NCBI GenBank assembly: GCA_017453335.1 | Contig: JAFTKI010000111.1 | Span: forward strand, 1 to 32,511 | Direction: 5' to 3' | Length of the DNA stretch: 32,511 nucleotides | Source: Clostridia bacterium | Lineage (GTDB): Bacteria; Bacillota_A; Clostridia; Oscillospirales; CAG-272 | Part shown: piece after piece, positions 1 through 6,744 of the stretch | Layout of the letters: every line of letters starts with the position of its first letter | Position numbering within the stretch: the first letter of the stretch is position 1 | Notes under the pieces: generated by a model | What the model was told of the DNA's origin: nothing | Seen by the model: the letters and a program-made list of their open reading frames with translations, nothing else | The model's database searches: none | Position numbers and translations under genes: made by a program

Positions 1-2
1 CC

Positions 3-341
3 AAAGCTCGCTACAGAGTTGGCGTTATGAACGAAATGGAGCGACATCTTGGAGGGCAAGAAGATCCTCGCATGGCGTATTATCATTACATAGAAGCTGC
101 GAAACTGGGAGAGACAGAAGCACTATATGAGGTAGGGCGTCATTATTATGAAGGACTCGGGGTTGAACAGAATTATGCGAAAGCTGTTAAATATCTTGAG
201 TTGGCAGCACAAGAAAACAGTCCTGATGCTATGTATTTGTTATCTGAATGTTACGCACAAGGACGCGGAGTACAAAAAAATTTAGAAAAAGCACTTGAAT
301 ATGCGCAGAAGGCATATACCGAATTAAAAAATCAAGGATAA
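3..341 (+). CDS. Sel1-repeat (TPR-like) protein, 5' end outside the window
   Basis: At least two and a half Sel1-like repeats are visible: a YYHYIEAAKLGETEALYEVG block, then YYEGLGVEQNYAKAVKYLELAA, then AQGRGVQKNLEKALEYAQKA. These pair-of-helix repeats normally act as protein-binding scaffolds. The frame is open from base 3 and the upstream codons (KARYRVGV) continue the repeat register, while the first ATG at 27 has no ribosome site. I therefore read the gene as truncated by the window edge, not as starting at 27. The next gene starts 15 bases after the stop and its ribosome site directly abuts this stop codon, so the two are probably cotranscribed. The binding partner is unknown. Certain as a Sel1 protein, uncertain in role. 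Confidence 0.82.
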   Translation, partial: KARYRVGVMNEMERHLGGQEDPRMAYYHYIEAAKLGETEALYEVGRHYYEGLGVEQNYAKAVKYLELAAQENSPDAMYLLSECYAQGRGVQKNLEKALEYAQKAYTELKNQG

Positions 342-356
342 GGAGAACATATTAGC

Positions 357-971
357 ATGAAAGCACAAGAATTTTGGAAGGCTTTTTTCGAAAAAGTTGA
401 ACAGCACCGAGAAGAATTAGAAGAATGCTGGGATGAATCCTCTCGTTTTACAGAAAAAATATCAGCAATTATAACAAATGTTATAAAAGGCGTAAAACCA
501 TCAAACGAATTTATCGTTCAGCCCGAATATTACAACATAGATATAACCGAATGGGAACAGAAAAAAAACAAGACGAAGGAATACCTTTCAGTTATAGATG
601 GTGATAAAGGATATCGTTTTGAAAGATATGCTTGGAATTTTGATATAGCGGTTGAGCATGAAAATGACAAAAATCTTTGGATGGATGAAGTTATTAAGCT
701 TGCATACATTTTCTGTGATTTACGGGTAGTTATTGGATATTTCCCTTACATAGAAGAAGCAGATAAAAAAATAGAAATGCAGCAAAAATATTTGGATGCT
801 ATTTCAGAGACAATTAAAACGCTTAAATGTCGCGATAACATGAAGCATGGCAAATTTATGATAATTCTCGGAGATGTTGGTGGAAAGAAATCAAATGGTT
901 TTAAAAAACTGGTATATACCCCATATCGTTACAATCCAGACGAAGAAAAATTTGAATTGTTAAAAAAATAA
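357..971 (+). CDS. Hypothetical protein, 204 aa, unknown family
   Basis: I do not recognise this protein. It is soluble in appearance, rich in Glu, Lys and aromatic residues, with no signal peptide or membrane segment. The N-terminal third looks helical and charged, and the middle carries an aromatic-rich stretch (YRFERYAWNFDIAVEH). The start is supported by a GGAG site at 342-345, placed just after the stop of the Sel1-repeat gene, with a rather long spacing of 11 bases. Its position behind a Sel1 protein would fit a small partner or immunity-type protein, but nothing in the sequence proves that. A hairpin terminator follows immediately. Confidence 0.7.
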   Translation: MKAQEFWKAFFEKVEQHREELEECWDESSRFTEKISAIITNVIKGVKPSNEFIVQPEYYNIDITEWEQKKNKTKEYLSVIDGDKGYRFERYAWNFDIAVEHENDKNLWMDEVIKLAYIFCDLRVVIGYFPYIEEADKKIEMQQKYLDAISETIKTLKCRDNMKHGKFMIILGDVGGKKSNGFKKLVYTPYRYNPDEEKFELLKK

Positions 972-985
972 GATTACAATATGGA

Positions 986-1017
986 AAGCGCAGAACTCAT
1001 TTTCGAATTCTGCGCTT
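986..1017. terminator. Bidirectional hairpin terminator between convergent genes
   Basis: Perfect 10-bp arms AAGCGCAGAA and TTCTGCGCTT enclose a 12-base loop, in the 51-base gap between the unknown plus-strand gene and the minus-strand DUF6809 gene. Its A-rich and T-rich flanks suit termination from either side. Confidence 0.65.
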
Positions 1018-1022
1018 CAATA

Positions 1023-1289
1023 TTATTCTGTTAATGTTTCTATTGCTATCTGCATTCCTAACTTGAAGGCATATTCGAAGATGGCAGCTTCGGCAAGGCT
1101 CATATATTCACTCCAACAATCATCGAACTTTTCAAAGGTTTTCTTTTGGTCGTCTGTCATTGTTTTGAGTAGGTCATCGTGATGCCGAGCCATATATTCC
1201 ATAAGCTCTTTCATTTCGGGAGAGTTGTTACGGCTATCCTCTTGCGGTATGATGTTGCCGTGCCATAGCTCGTTGATAACCGACCTCAT
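1023..1289 (-). CDS. DUF6809 family protein
   Basis: An 88-residue protein resembling the clostridial DUF6809 family. It starts with an ELWHGNIIPQE block, has a central charged helix (MTDDQKKTFEKFDDCWSEY), and ends in a hydrophobic helix (IFEYAFKLGMQIAIETLTE). No biochemical function is known. The ATG overlaps the stop of the upstream TnpV gene by four bases (ATGA), so the two are translationally coupled. In many clostridial genomes such proteins travel with conjugative or integrative elements. The family name rests on remembered sequence features and was not searched. Confidence 0.65.
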   Translation of the reverse strand: MRSVINELWHGNIIPQEDSRNNSPEMKELMEYMARHHDDLLKTMTDDQKKTFEKFDDCWSEYMSLAEAAIFEYAFKLGMQIAIETLTE

Positions 1290-1657
1290 ACGTAAAACAC
1301 CTCCCGCAAAACGATTTCTTCCGCGCTTGCCTTGATGTTGTTCATTTCGACTACCCAGCAGAGCATATCATGAGCTTTCAAATCCTCGTCAATACCTCTT
1401 TCGGTAGCGAGGCGGGGGATGATGGTTTCAAGCATTTCGTTTGCTTCAAGGTCGATTTCGTGCAACCGAGCGTTCAACTTGCCCTCGGTCAAGAGTGTGG
1501 TGTACCTTCCGCGACGATGATTCTTAATATAATCAAGATAAAACTGCCCGTACTTGCCAATTTGATAATTGGTTTGTTCGGGCAGTTCAAGTTCGGGAAC
1601 GAGATGCCCATTTTCTTCACGATAGATTCCACCAAGTGTTTCATACAATGTTTTCAT
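1286..1657 (-). CDS. tnpV: TnpV, transposon-encoded protein
   Basis: The protein matches the TnpV pattern: N-terminal YREENGHLVPELELPE, then IGKYGQFYLDYIKNHRRGRYTTLL, then a LNARLHEID...ANEMLETIIPRLA helix, and a C-terminal MNNIKASAEEIVLREVFYV. TnpV occurs in mobile elements such as Tn4451-type units and is small and of unclear role; it is not the recombinase. I chose the ATG at 1657 (MKTLYETL) over the upstream in-frame start at 1675, because GGAG lies about eight bases before it. No transposase or site-specific recombinase is visible nearby, so this is mobile-element cargo or a remnant. Confidence 0.75.
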   Translation of the reverse strand: MKTLYETLGGIYREENGHLVPELELPEQTNYQIGKYGQFYLDYIKNHRRGRYTTLLTEGKLNARLHEIDLEANEMLETIIPRLATERGIDEDLKAHDMLCWVVEMNNIKASAEEIVLREVFYV

Positions 1658-1795
1658 TACAGTATCTCCATTCAAATTATTATTTGCGATATACTGTATC
1701 GATTGTCTTTACCACTTGTTATTTTTGAAACCTTCGTTATGGGGTCTCGTCATTTGCATGTGTCTTTTATTTTGCACATACAAAAGGAGGTTGTT

Positions 1796-2098
1796 TCATT
1801 CACAAACCTCTATGAAAAAGCTGACGGGGCGGAATCCGTCGTTGCAGGAAATCATTGCAGATTTTTTGTTTTTCATCCACCCGTCGTAAATATCCTCGCC
1901 GCCGTGGGCAAGCGTCATCACGAAAGGAGAAATTGTCTCCCACGCGCTGTCGCAAAAGCCCTCGGGCTTTTGCCACCCTTGACAGTAAAAGATCTGTCCT
2001 TCCCGAAGATCGCAAGCGTGTTCGATCGGATTTTCATATTTTTCGATCAGATCGTCATACCGCGCTTTACGCATCACCGTGATTTTGATTCTTTTCAT
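1796..2098 (-). CDS. TIGR04076 family protein
   Basis: A 100-residue protein of the TIGR04076 family. It opens with MKRIKITVMRKARYDDLIEKY, carries a CDLREGQIFYCQG segment with two Cys, then the family-typical block FCDSAWETISPFVMTLAHGG and a late MISCNDGFRPVSFFIE. The function is unknown; members are small, cytosolic and often lie beside redox enzymes. The start at 2098 is favoured over an in-frame codon at 2134 because the GGGGGTT run lies just before it and family members begin at this point. It follows the OhrR-like gene by 67 bases with no clear promoter of its own, so read-through is possible. Confidence 0.7.
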   Translation of the reverse strand: MKRIKITVMRKARYDDLIEKYENPIEHACDLREGQIFYCQGWQKPEGFCDSAWETISPFVMTLAHGGEDIYDGWMKNKKSAMISCNDGFRPVSFFIEVCE

Positions 2099-2165
2099 TT
2101 TTAACCCCCGTGTTGTCTGATCAAATTGATACAAGACTCATTCACGTCAAAATATCTTGCTCGGT

Positions 2166-2600
2166 TTATTCTGTTCTCAGAATCTTGTATAGCGTTTGAT
2201 AGAGTGTGATCGCCTCGCTCGGCTCCAAGCCCACACAACCCGCTACCTTTGCGGGGATCTCCACGGCTCGTTCCTTCAGTGCGTCACCAATGTCCGTAAT
2301 AGAAACGCTGACCGAGCGTTCATCGGCAGTGCTTCTTTCGCGCGTAACGTATCCCTTGGCTTCAAGGCTTTTCAGCACGGGCGTCATCGTTCCGGAGTCC
2401 AGAAAAAGCTTTTCTCCGAGTGCTTTGACCGTGATCTCCTTCTGTTCCCACATCACCATCATCGTGATATACTGCGTGTAGGTCAGGTCAAGCTCTTCGA
2501 GGTAAGGACGGTATCTTTTGACCACCTCACGCGCGGCGGCGTACAGGGGAAAGCATAACTGATTTTCCAGCTTCAGTGCATCATAGTTTGATTGGCTCAT
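2166..2600 (-). CDS. ohrR: OhrR-type MarR regulator sensing organic peroxides
   Basis: A 144-residue winged-helix repressor. The N-terminal NQLCFPLYAAAREVVKRYRPYLEELDLTYTQY region is close to OhrR: Cys16 matches the peroxide-sensing Cys15 of Bacillus OhrR, and Tyr30 and Tyr41 match the two tyrosines that contact it. A second Cys (Cys122) sits near the C terminus, as in two-Cys OhrR proteins of the Xanthomonas type. The wing carries RSTADERSVSVSIT. The ATG at 2600 is preceded by GGAGG at good spacing, so the upstream codons to 2627 are probably untranslated. It lies downstream of a peroxidase and flavodoxin whose promoter holds an OhrR-like palindrome, and it also has its own promoter. Confidence 0.85.
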   Translation of the reverse strand: MSQSNYDALKLENQLCFPLYAAAREVVKRYRPYLEELDLTYTQYITMMVMWEQKEITVKALGEKLFLDSGTMTPVLKSLEAKGYVTRERSTADERSVSVSITDIGDALKERAVEIPAKVAGCVGLEPSEAITLYQTLYKILRTE

Positions 2601-2633
2601 AAGATACCTCCGAGTTTTTCTGAACACCTACAT

Positions 2634-2662
2634 TATAACACAGTTCGGTCAAGATATCAACA
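2634..2662 (-). promoter_or_regulatory. Promoter of the ohrR-like gene
   Basis: On the minus strand TTGATA, a 17-base spacer and TATAAT stand upstream of the regulator, in the short gap after the flavodoxin gene. This would let the regulator be made independently of the peroxidase operon. I see no clean copy of the OhrR-like palindrome here. Confidence 0.6.
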
Positions 2663-2667
2663 CCATT

Positions 2668-3078
2668 TTATTGTGCGACCGTCTTTTTTGCGAATTCGGC
2701 AACCGCCTGCAGGTCGGATGCATCAGGTCTGTTCTTATGAATCTTTCCAAACCGACCGCGGCAATGGAAATCCTCATTGGCAACCTCCACGCCAACCGTT
2801 TTTGCAATCTTTCCGACAGGCTTTTTCATCGATTTCATCATTGCAGACGTGCCAAAGCAGACGATTCTTCCGATGTTATCCTTATTAGTTACGATAAACT
2901 CCTTCACCGCGTCATCCACGTCAAATGCATAATAGGAGCATCCGAGAAAAAGAATCTCAGCCTTTTCGCTCAAAGGATTGCTAACATCCAACGCTTCCGT
3001 ATCCAGCGCTTGGGAAATCGCATCGGCAAGCTTTTTGGTATTTCCCGAGCGAGTGTAATAGCGAATTGCAATTTTCAT
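2668..3078 (-). CDS. Flavodoxin family protein
   Basis: A 136-residue flavodoxin-fold protein. The N terminus MKIAIRYYTRSGNTKKLADAIS holds the FMN-phosphate loop (T-R-S-G-N-T). LFLGCSYYAFDVDDAVKEFI and RIVCFGTSAMMKSMKKPVG follow the usual strand and flavin-loop order. It should bind FMN and move electrons in the cytosol. Its start codon lies one base after the peroxidase stop codon, with a GGGGTG ribosome site inside the peroxidase gene, so the two are coupled. Electron supply to peroxide repair is a reasonable inference; a role as a flavodoxin-like quinone reductase is the alternative. Confidence 0.8.
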   Translation of the reverse strand: MKIAIRYYTRSGNTKKLADAISQALDTEALDVSNPLSEKAEILFLGCSYYAFDVDDAVKEFIVTNKDNIGRIVCFGTSAMMKSMKKPVGKIAKTVGVEVANEDFHCRGRFGKIHKNRPDASDLQAVAEFAKKTVAQ

Positions 3079-3079
3079 A

Positions 3080-3619
3080 TTACAAGCACCCCACAATCGC
3101 ATCTTTCAGCTTTTTCATATCGGTAGGCTCAAAGCGTGCCACGATCTCACCGTTGCGGTCGATCAGAAACTTGGTGAAATTCCACTTGATGTTTCCATTG
3201 TTTTTATAGTCCTTGTCCATCTTTTTTACAACGCCGGACAGGACAAGAGACATGGGAGACTTGCCGAATCCCTCAAATTTGGTGTTCTCTGTCAGCCACT
3301 TATAAAGAGGGATCGCATTTTCACCGATCACGTCTATCTTTGCAAACTGCGGAAAGCTGATGCCAAATCTACCCGTACAGAAGGTGTGGATCTCTTCGTC
3401 ACTCCCCGGTGCCTGCTCACCAAACTGATTGCACGGAAAATCGAGGATCTCAAAGCCCTTGGCAGAAAACTCCTCATACAGCTCCTGCAATTCCTTGTAC
3501 TGCGGTGTAAATCCGCATCCCGTTGCGGTGTTGACCACAAGCAACACCTTGCCCTTGTAATCCTCCAAAGATACCTCGCTGCCGTCTGCTTTTTTCACTT
3601 TGAAATCATAAACGTTCAT
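3080..3619 (-). CDS. Glutathione peroxidase family (thioredoxin-dependent type)
   Basis: A 179-residue full-length GPx. The peroxidatic Cys35 lies in NTATGCGFTPQY, the catalytic Gln69 in FPCNQFGEQ, and the Trp/Asn pair in KWNFTKFL. Cys81 (HTFCTGRF) sits where thioredoxin-dependent GPx enzymes keep their resolving Cys, so the reductant is probably thioredoxin or a similar protein, not glutathione. It reduces hydrogen peroxide and lipid or organic hydroperoxides. An AGGAGG site precedes the ATG. The gene heads an operon with the flavodoxin, read from a strong promoter overlapped by an OhrR-like palindrome, which fits induction by organic peroxides. Confidence 0.9.
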   Translation of the reverse strand: MNVYDFKVKKADGSEVSLEDYKGKVLLVVNTATGCGFTPQYKELQELYEEFSAKGFEILDFPCNQFGEQAPGSDEEIHTFCTGRFGISFPQFAKIDVIGENAIPLYKWLTENTKFEGFGKSPMSLVLSGVVKKMDKDYKNNGNIKWNFTKFLIDRNGEIVARFEPTDMKKLKDAIVGCL

Positions 3620-3642
3620 ATCCTGCCTCCTAATAAGTTTTG

Positions 3643-3657
3643 CTCAATTTAATTGAG
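3643..3657. promoter_or_regulatory. OhrR-like operator palindrome
   Basis: CTCAATTTAATTGAG is a perfect 7+1+7 palindrome lying just downstream of the -10 box of the peroxidase promoter. Its core CAATT-N-AATTG is the same as the core of the Bacillus OhrR operator. An OhrR-type regulator is encoded two genes downstream. Binding is inferred. Confidence 0.7.
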
Positions 3658-3665
3658 TTCAATTT

Positions 3666-3694
3666 ATTATAACATAAAAAAACGCCGATGTCAA
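3666..3694 (-). promoter_or_regulatory. Consensus sigma-A promoter of the peroxidase operon
   Basis: On the minus strand TTGACA (3694-3689), a 17-base spacer and TATAAT (3671-3666) form a full consensus promoter. A promoter this strong next to a perfect operator suggests tight repression with strong induction. Confidence 0.85.
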
Positions 3695-3969
3695 TACTAT
3701 TTTACCGCATTTCGTTTCCTCTATACGCAAAAAGGGGCTGATTCATTCAGCGCAGAACAAAAGCCACGGAGTAGGAAAAAGAAAAAACAACTGATTTTTA
3801 CAATTTTTTTCTTAGCATGTTGAAATCCGCCGACAAAAATCGGCGGATTTCCTCGTTTTATGTGACTTTTTAGCCGCGCTTTGCCTCTCTGCCGTACCTT
3901 TGGCAAATCACGTCTTCTGCATCTAAATGACTCTTCCCCTTGGATCGTCTGATTTTGGGAATTCTTCAA
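3695..3969. other. Intergenic region with one hairpin, no gene seen
   Basis: The 275 bases between the peroxidase promoter and the LRAT/Sfp gene hold no convincing gene. An 82-codon minus-strand frame here is low-complexity (runs of Phe and Lys), lacks a ribosome site and looks accidental. The only structure is the hairpin at 3823-3850. Confidence 0.6.
3823..3850 (-). terminator. Hairpin downstream of the lipid operon
   Basis: Perfect 11-bp arms AAATCCGCCGA and TCGGCGGATTT enclose a six-base loop, about 120 bases after the last gene of the acyl-ACP operon. There is no clear T-run after it on the minus strand, so termination is plausible but not certain. Confidence 0.5.
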
Positions 3970-4980
3970 TTACAAACGGGTAAGATCGATCTCCTTGTAA
4001 AAACGCAAAACCTCGGGCGTATCCGTGGCAACCGACAGCACATACGTCTTTTCTGCCAGAGTCAGCGTTTGTGTGTGCAAGCCGCCTGCCAACGTGTCGT
4101 ATTGCTCGGGGCTAAAGATCTTTTTGCCTTCTTTTTTAAAAAGTGCTTCCTTTCCCGTCCATTTTTCCAGTAAGAACGCGGCTTGCTCCTCGGGAGCGAT
4201 TTGCTTGTACAGGCAATGCTCTCCTTCGGTCAGAATCTTGTCTGCCAAGCGATCATTGGAGAACGGACGGGAGGTCTCGATATCCACGCCCACAGAGGCG
4301 CGCGAAACGGCAACCGCCACAGCACCTGCGCTGTGAGAAAGGGAAAAGGCGCATTTTTCGGTAATCCACTTCCCCGTATCGGTTTTGGTGAAGGTCAAGT
4401 TGGAAGCCTTCATGCCAAACGAGCGCTCCAGCGCGTATTCAAGCAGCTTCCACGCGTAGTATTTTTCGCTTTTCAGCGTGGGATTGTTGACCGCGTTGAT
4501 CTCTTTTTCACGCACGGCACAGGACAGCGGCTTGAAAGTTGGTTGCTCGGGGATTTTGGCAACGTATACGTCTGCCACAGGCAACGACCGAAACAGCTCA
4601 CGCACGTCGGCAGTCTGGGAGCAATACGGCTTCCCCGTCACACATTCGTATGCAAAATGCTCGCAGTTATTATAAAGAATATTGTATCCACGTCTTCCCA
4701 GATTTTCGCGCGCGTAGGCAACAGCATCCTTGGGACGGCGGTTTTTCTTTTTCTCGGCTCGTTCAAATTCGGCAACCTCCAAAAAGCCGCCGCAAAGGAA
4801 AACGTCGATATCCGAGATACATACCTCGATCTCGCTATCCTTCAAGGTTGGGCGTGCCGAGGGAGCAAGCCCGAACTGGATGACCTCCTCCTCGCTGACG
4901 AACACGCCGTAATGGTAGATGCTCCCCAGCTTGACGCGGATCATATCGCCCTCTGCGGGCTCCTTCAACTGCCACTTCAT
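3970..4980 (-). CDS. LRAT-domain / 4'-phosphopantetheinyl transferase fusion
   Basis: A 336-residue two-domain protein. Residues 1 to about 130 resemble the LRAT/PLAAT thiol acyltransferase fold (NlpC/P60 superfamily): His23 in YHYGVFVS, Gln35 where animal members have a second His, and nucleophile Cys106 in the hallmark NCEHFAYECVTG. Residues about 135-336 are an Sfp-type phosphopantetheinyl transferase: SLSHS (213-217), GVDIE with Mg-binding acidic residues (231-235) and KWTGKEALFK (273-282). The second domain would attach phosphopantetheine to the ACPs of the same operon. The first could move acyl groups between thioester or lipid donors and an amine or alcohol, or could be a hydrolase. 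The start overlaps the ACP stop by four bases (ATGA). The domains are clear, the substrate unknown. I know of no described protein with this pairing. Confidence 0.85.
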   Translation of the reverse strand: MKWQLKEPAEGDMIRVKLGSIYHYGVFVSEEEVIQFGLAPSARPTLKDSEIEVCISDIDVFLCGGFLEVAEFERAEKKKNRRPKDAVAYARENLGRRGYNILYNNCEHFAYECVTGKPYCSQTADVRELFRSLPVADVYVAKIPEQPTFKPLSCAVREKEINAVNNPTLKSEKYYAWKLLEYALERSFGMKASNLTFTKTDTGKWITEKCAFSLSHSAGAVAVAVSRASVGVDIETSRPFSNDRLADKILTEGEHCLYKQIAPEEQAAFLLEKWTGKEALFKKEGKKIFSPEQYDTLAGGLHTQTLTLAEKTYVLSVATDTPEVLRFYKEIDLTRL

Positions 4981-5237
4981 GCCTGTTGCTTTTGCTCGAT
5001 GTAATCGACTACGTCGCCGATGGTTGCAAAATCGCCAAAGCCTACGTTTTCGAACTCAATACCGAAAAACTCCTCAATGGCAATTACGATATACAGAACG
5101 CCCACAGAGCTGAGCCCCAGATCGTTGACCAGATTTGCGCTCTCTTCAAGCTTTGAAGGATCGGGCATACGGTCACGCATGACCATCTTCATGATATCGG
5201 TCAGCTTTTCTTTGATTTCATTTCTTGAGAGTGCCAT
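4977..5237 (-). CDS. Free-standing acyl carrier protein
   Basis: An 86-residue acidic ACP. The carrier motif is LVNDLGLSSVGVLYIVIAIEEFFGIEF, with Ser44 as the likely phosphopantetheine site; the usual DSL reads SSV here. It would carry acyl chains as thioesters, loaded by the upstream AMP-ligase and armed by the downstream Sfp-type domain. The gene overlaps the ligase gene by 20 bases and the LRAT/Sfp gene by four. I chose the ATG at 5237 (MALSRNEIKEKL); an in-frame TTG at 5252 would add five residues, and neither has a strong ribosome site. The position makes it a dedicated ACP rather than the housekeeping fatty-acid one. Confidence 0.88.
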   Translation of the reverse strand: MALSRNEIKEKLTDIMKMVMRDRMPDPSKLEESANLVNDLGLSSVGVLYIVIAIEEFFGIEFENVGFGDFATIGDVVDYIEQKQQA

Positions 5238-6744
5238 TTTCCTGTCTCGCAATCTTCATCGCGGGAGTACGGACAAAATCGGTATCCCTGATGATAATTT
5301 TATTGATTTTTTCAAATGCGGGCAACTTATTGTTGACCTCGTTGATCTTCTCGGTCAGATATGCTCCAACGTCCTCAATGCCCATTGCCTTGAGTGCGGT
5401 CATACGCGGTACGACCTCCAGAACGAGCTGCTGTACACCATCCTCGGTGATGTCGTAAACAAAGCAATCCTGCACACCGTCCAGCGCATAGAACTGAACC
5501 TCCAGCTCGGCGGGAGAAATATTCTCGCCCGACGACAGCACGATGATCTCCTTGATCCGTCCCGTGATATACAGATATCCGTCCTCGTCAAAGCGAACCA
5601 GATCGCCCGTTTTGAACCAGCCGTCCTCGTATGCAACGGCATTTTCCTCATCACCGAAATAGCCGTCCATCATGTTGACACCCTTGAGCCACAGCTCGCC
5701 GTCAACCGTCTTGTACTCCATACCGGGGTAGATCAAGCCAACCGACTCGGGCTTTGCCATTGCCTCGGGGTTTCCGCTTACCAGATTTGCGCTTTCGGTC
5801 AGACCGTAGCCGGGGAGCACCGAAATGCCAAACTTCGCGTACTCACGAACCAGATACGGCGGTACGGGTGCGGCACCGCATATAATGGTCTTCATATCCT
5901 CGCCCAGCATATTTCTGCCGAACTGACGCGAAAGATTGAGCGCCATTTCCGCCAATGCGGGAACGAAGATCATGATGGTGGGGCGGTGTACTGCGATATC
6001 CTTGAACATATTTTTGGGATTTCTGCATATAAACAAGCTGCTGCCCGTATAAAGCGAGGTCAGCGTATTACGAATCAGACCAAACACGTGCGTGAGAGGA
6101 AGAACGAGGAAATATCTCTGTTCAAATACGTCCCGATATCCGTAGCAGCCGTTCTTCACACCGTACATCACGGCTCTGTGAGAAAGCTTCGCGCCCTTGC
6201 TCTTGCCCGTTGTACCGCCCGTAAAGATCACAGTGGACAGGCTGCTTGTATCGGGAGAGACCGAAGCAGTTACTTCCTCGGCGGTAGCGGCAACGTCGAT
6301 CAGTGCCAGCGCGGGATTTTTCTCGCGCGCAAACGCTACGCTTGCCTCAAGAGAAGCATCGTAAACGATTGCCTTCAAGCCGAATTTCATGGAACAGCCA
6401 AACACGGTCATTGCATCCAGGTGTGTGGGCAAAAGCACCGCCACCGCTCCGTAGGTATTCACGGCAAGATACGCCTTGATCGCGCCAACCGAATTGGGTG
6501 CAAGGATACCAACGGCATCACCCGCCTTGACGCCTACATTTTTCAGCACGGTACGGAAGGCTCCAACCTCGGCGTTCAATGCGCTGTAGGTATAGTCGGC
6601 ACCGTCCACAACGGCACTCTTGTCACCGTATTCTTTCACCGAATGCTCCCACATTTCGGTAATATTTGCAAAATCAACAATTTTAGAAAAAGTCTCCTTG
6701 TCGGTGTATTTTTCATACACTCTGTATGCGTCAGAATTTATCAT
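5218..6744 (-). CDS. AMP-dependent fatty acyl ligase (acyl-CoA/acyl-ACP synthetase)
   Basis: A 508-residue ANL-superfamily enzyme. It has the P-loop FTGGTTGKSKG (174-184), the aromatic/Thr-Glu motif GYGLTES, the hinge region WFKTGDLVRFDEDGYLYITGR and the catalytic lysine in RTPAMKIAR (Lys497). It would activate a carboxylic acid, most likely a fatty acid, to an acyl-AMP and pass it to a thiol. With an ACP gene overlapping its 3' end, that ACP is the natural acceptor. The ATG at 6744 has GGAGG seven bases before it and overlaps the stop of the upstream acyltransferase (ATGA); the open frame upstream to 6954 is arginine-rich and not real. Chain specificity cannot be read from the sequence. Confidence 0.88.
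   Translation of the reverse strand: MINSDAYRVYEKYTDKETFSKIVDFANITEMWEHSVKEYGDKSAVVDGADYTYSALNAEVGAFRTVLKNVGVKAGDAVGILAPNSVGAIKAYLAVNTYGAVAVLLPTHLDAMTVFGCSMKFGLKAIVYDASLEASVAFAREKNPALALIDVAATAEEVTASVSPDTSSLSTVIFTGGTTGKSKGAKLSHRAVMYGVKNGCYGYRDVFEQRYFLVLPLTHVFGLIRNTLTSLYTGSSLFICRNPKNMFKDIAVHRPTIMIFVPALAEMALNLSRQFGRNMLGEDMKTIICGAAPVPPYLVREYAKFGISVLPGYGLTESANLVSGNPEAMAKPESVGLIYPGMEYKTVDGELWLKGVNMMDGYFGDEENAVAYEDGWFKTGDLVRFDEDGYLYITGRIKEIIVLSSGENISPAELEVQFYALDGVQDCFVYDITEDGVQQLVLEVVPRMTALKAMGIEDVGAYLTEKINEVNNKLPAFEKINKIIIRDTDFVRTPAMKIARQENGTLKK

Noticed and set aside
1785..1812. GAGGTT/AACCTC hairpin at the end of the TIGR04076 gene
   Set aside because: A six-pair stem overlapping the coding end, followed only by CTTTTGT; too weak to call a terminator.
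3721..3969. An 82-codon minus-strand frame between the peroxidase promoter and the LRAT/Sfp gene
   Set aside because: Low-complexity Phe/Lys runs, no ribosome site, and it overlaps the hairpin at 3823-3850.
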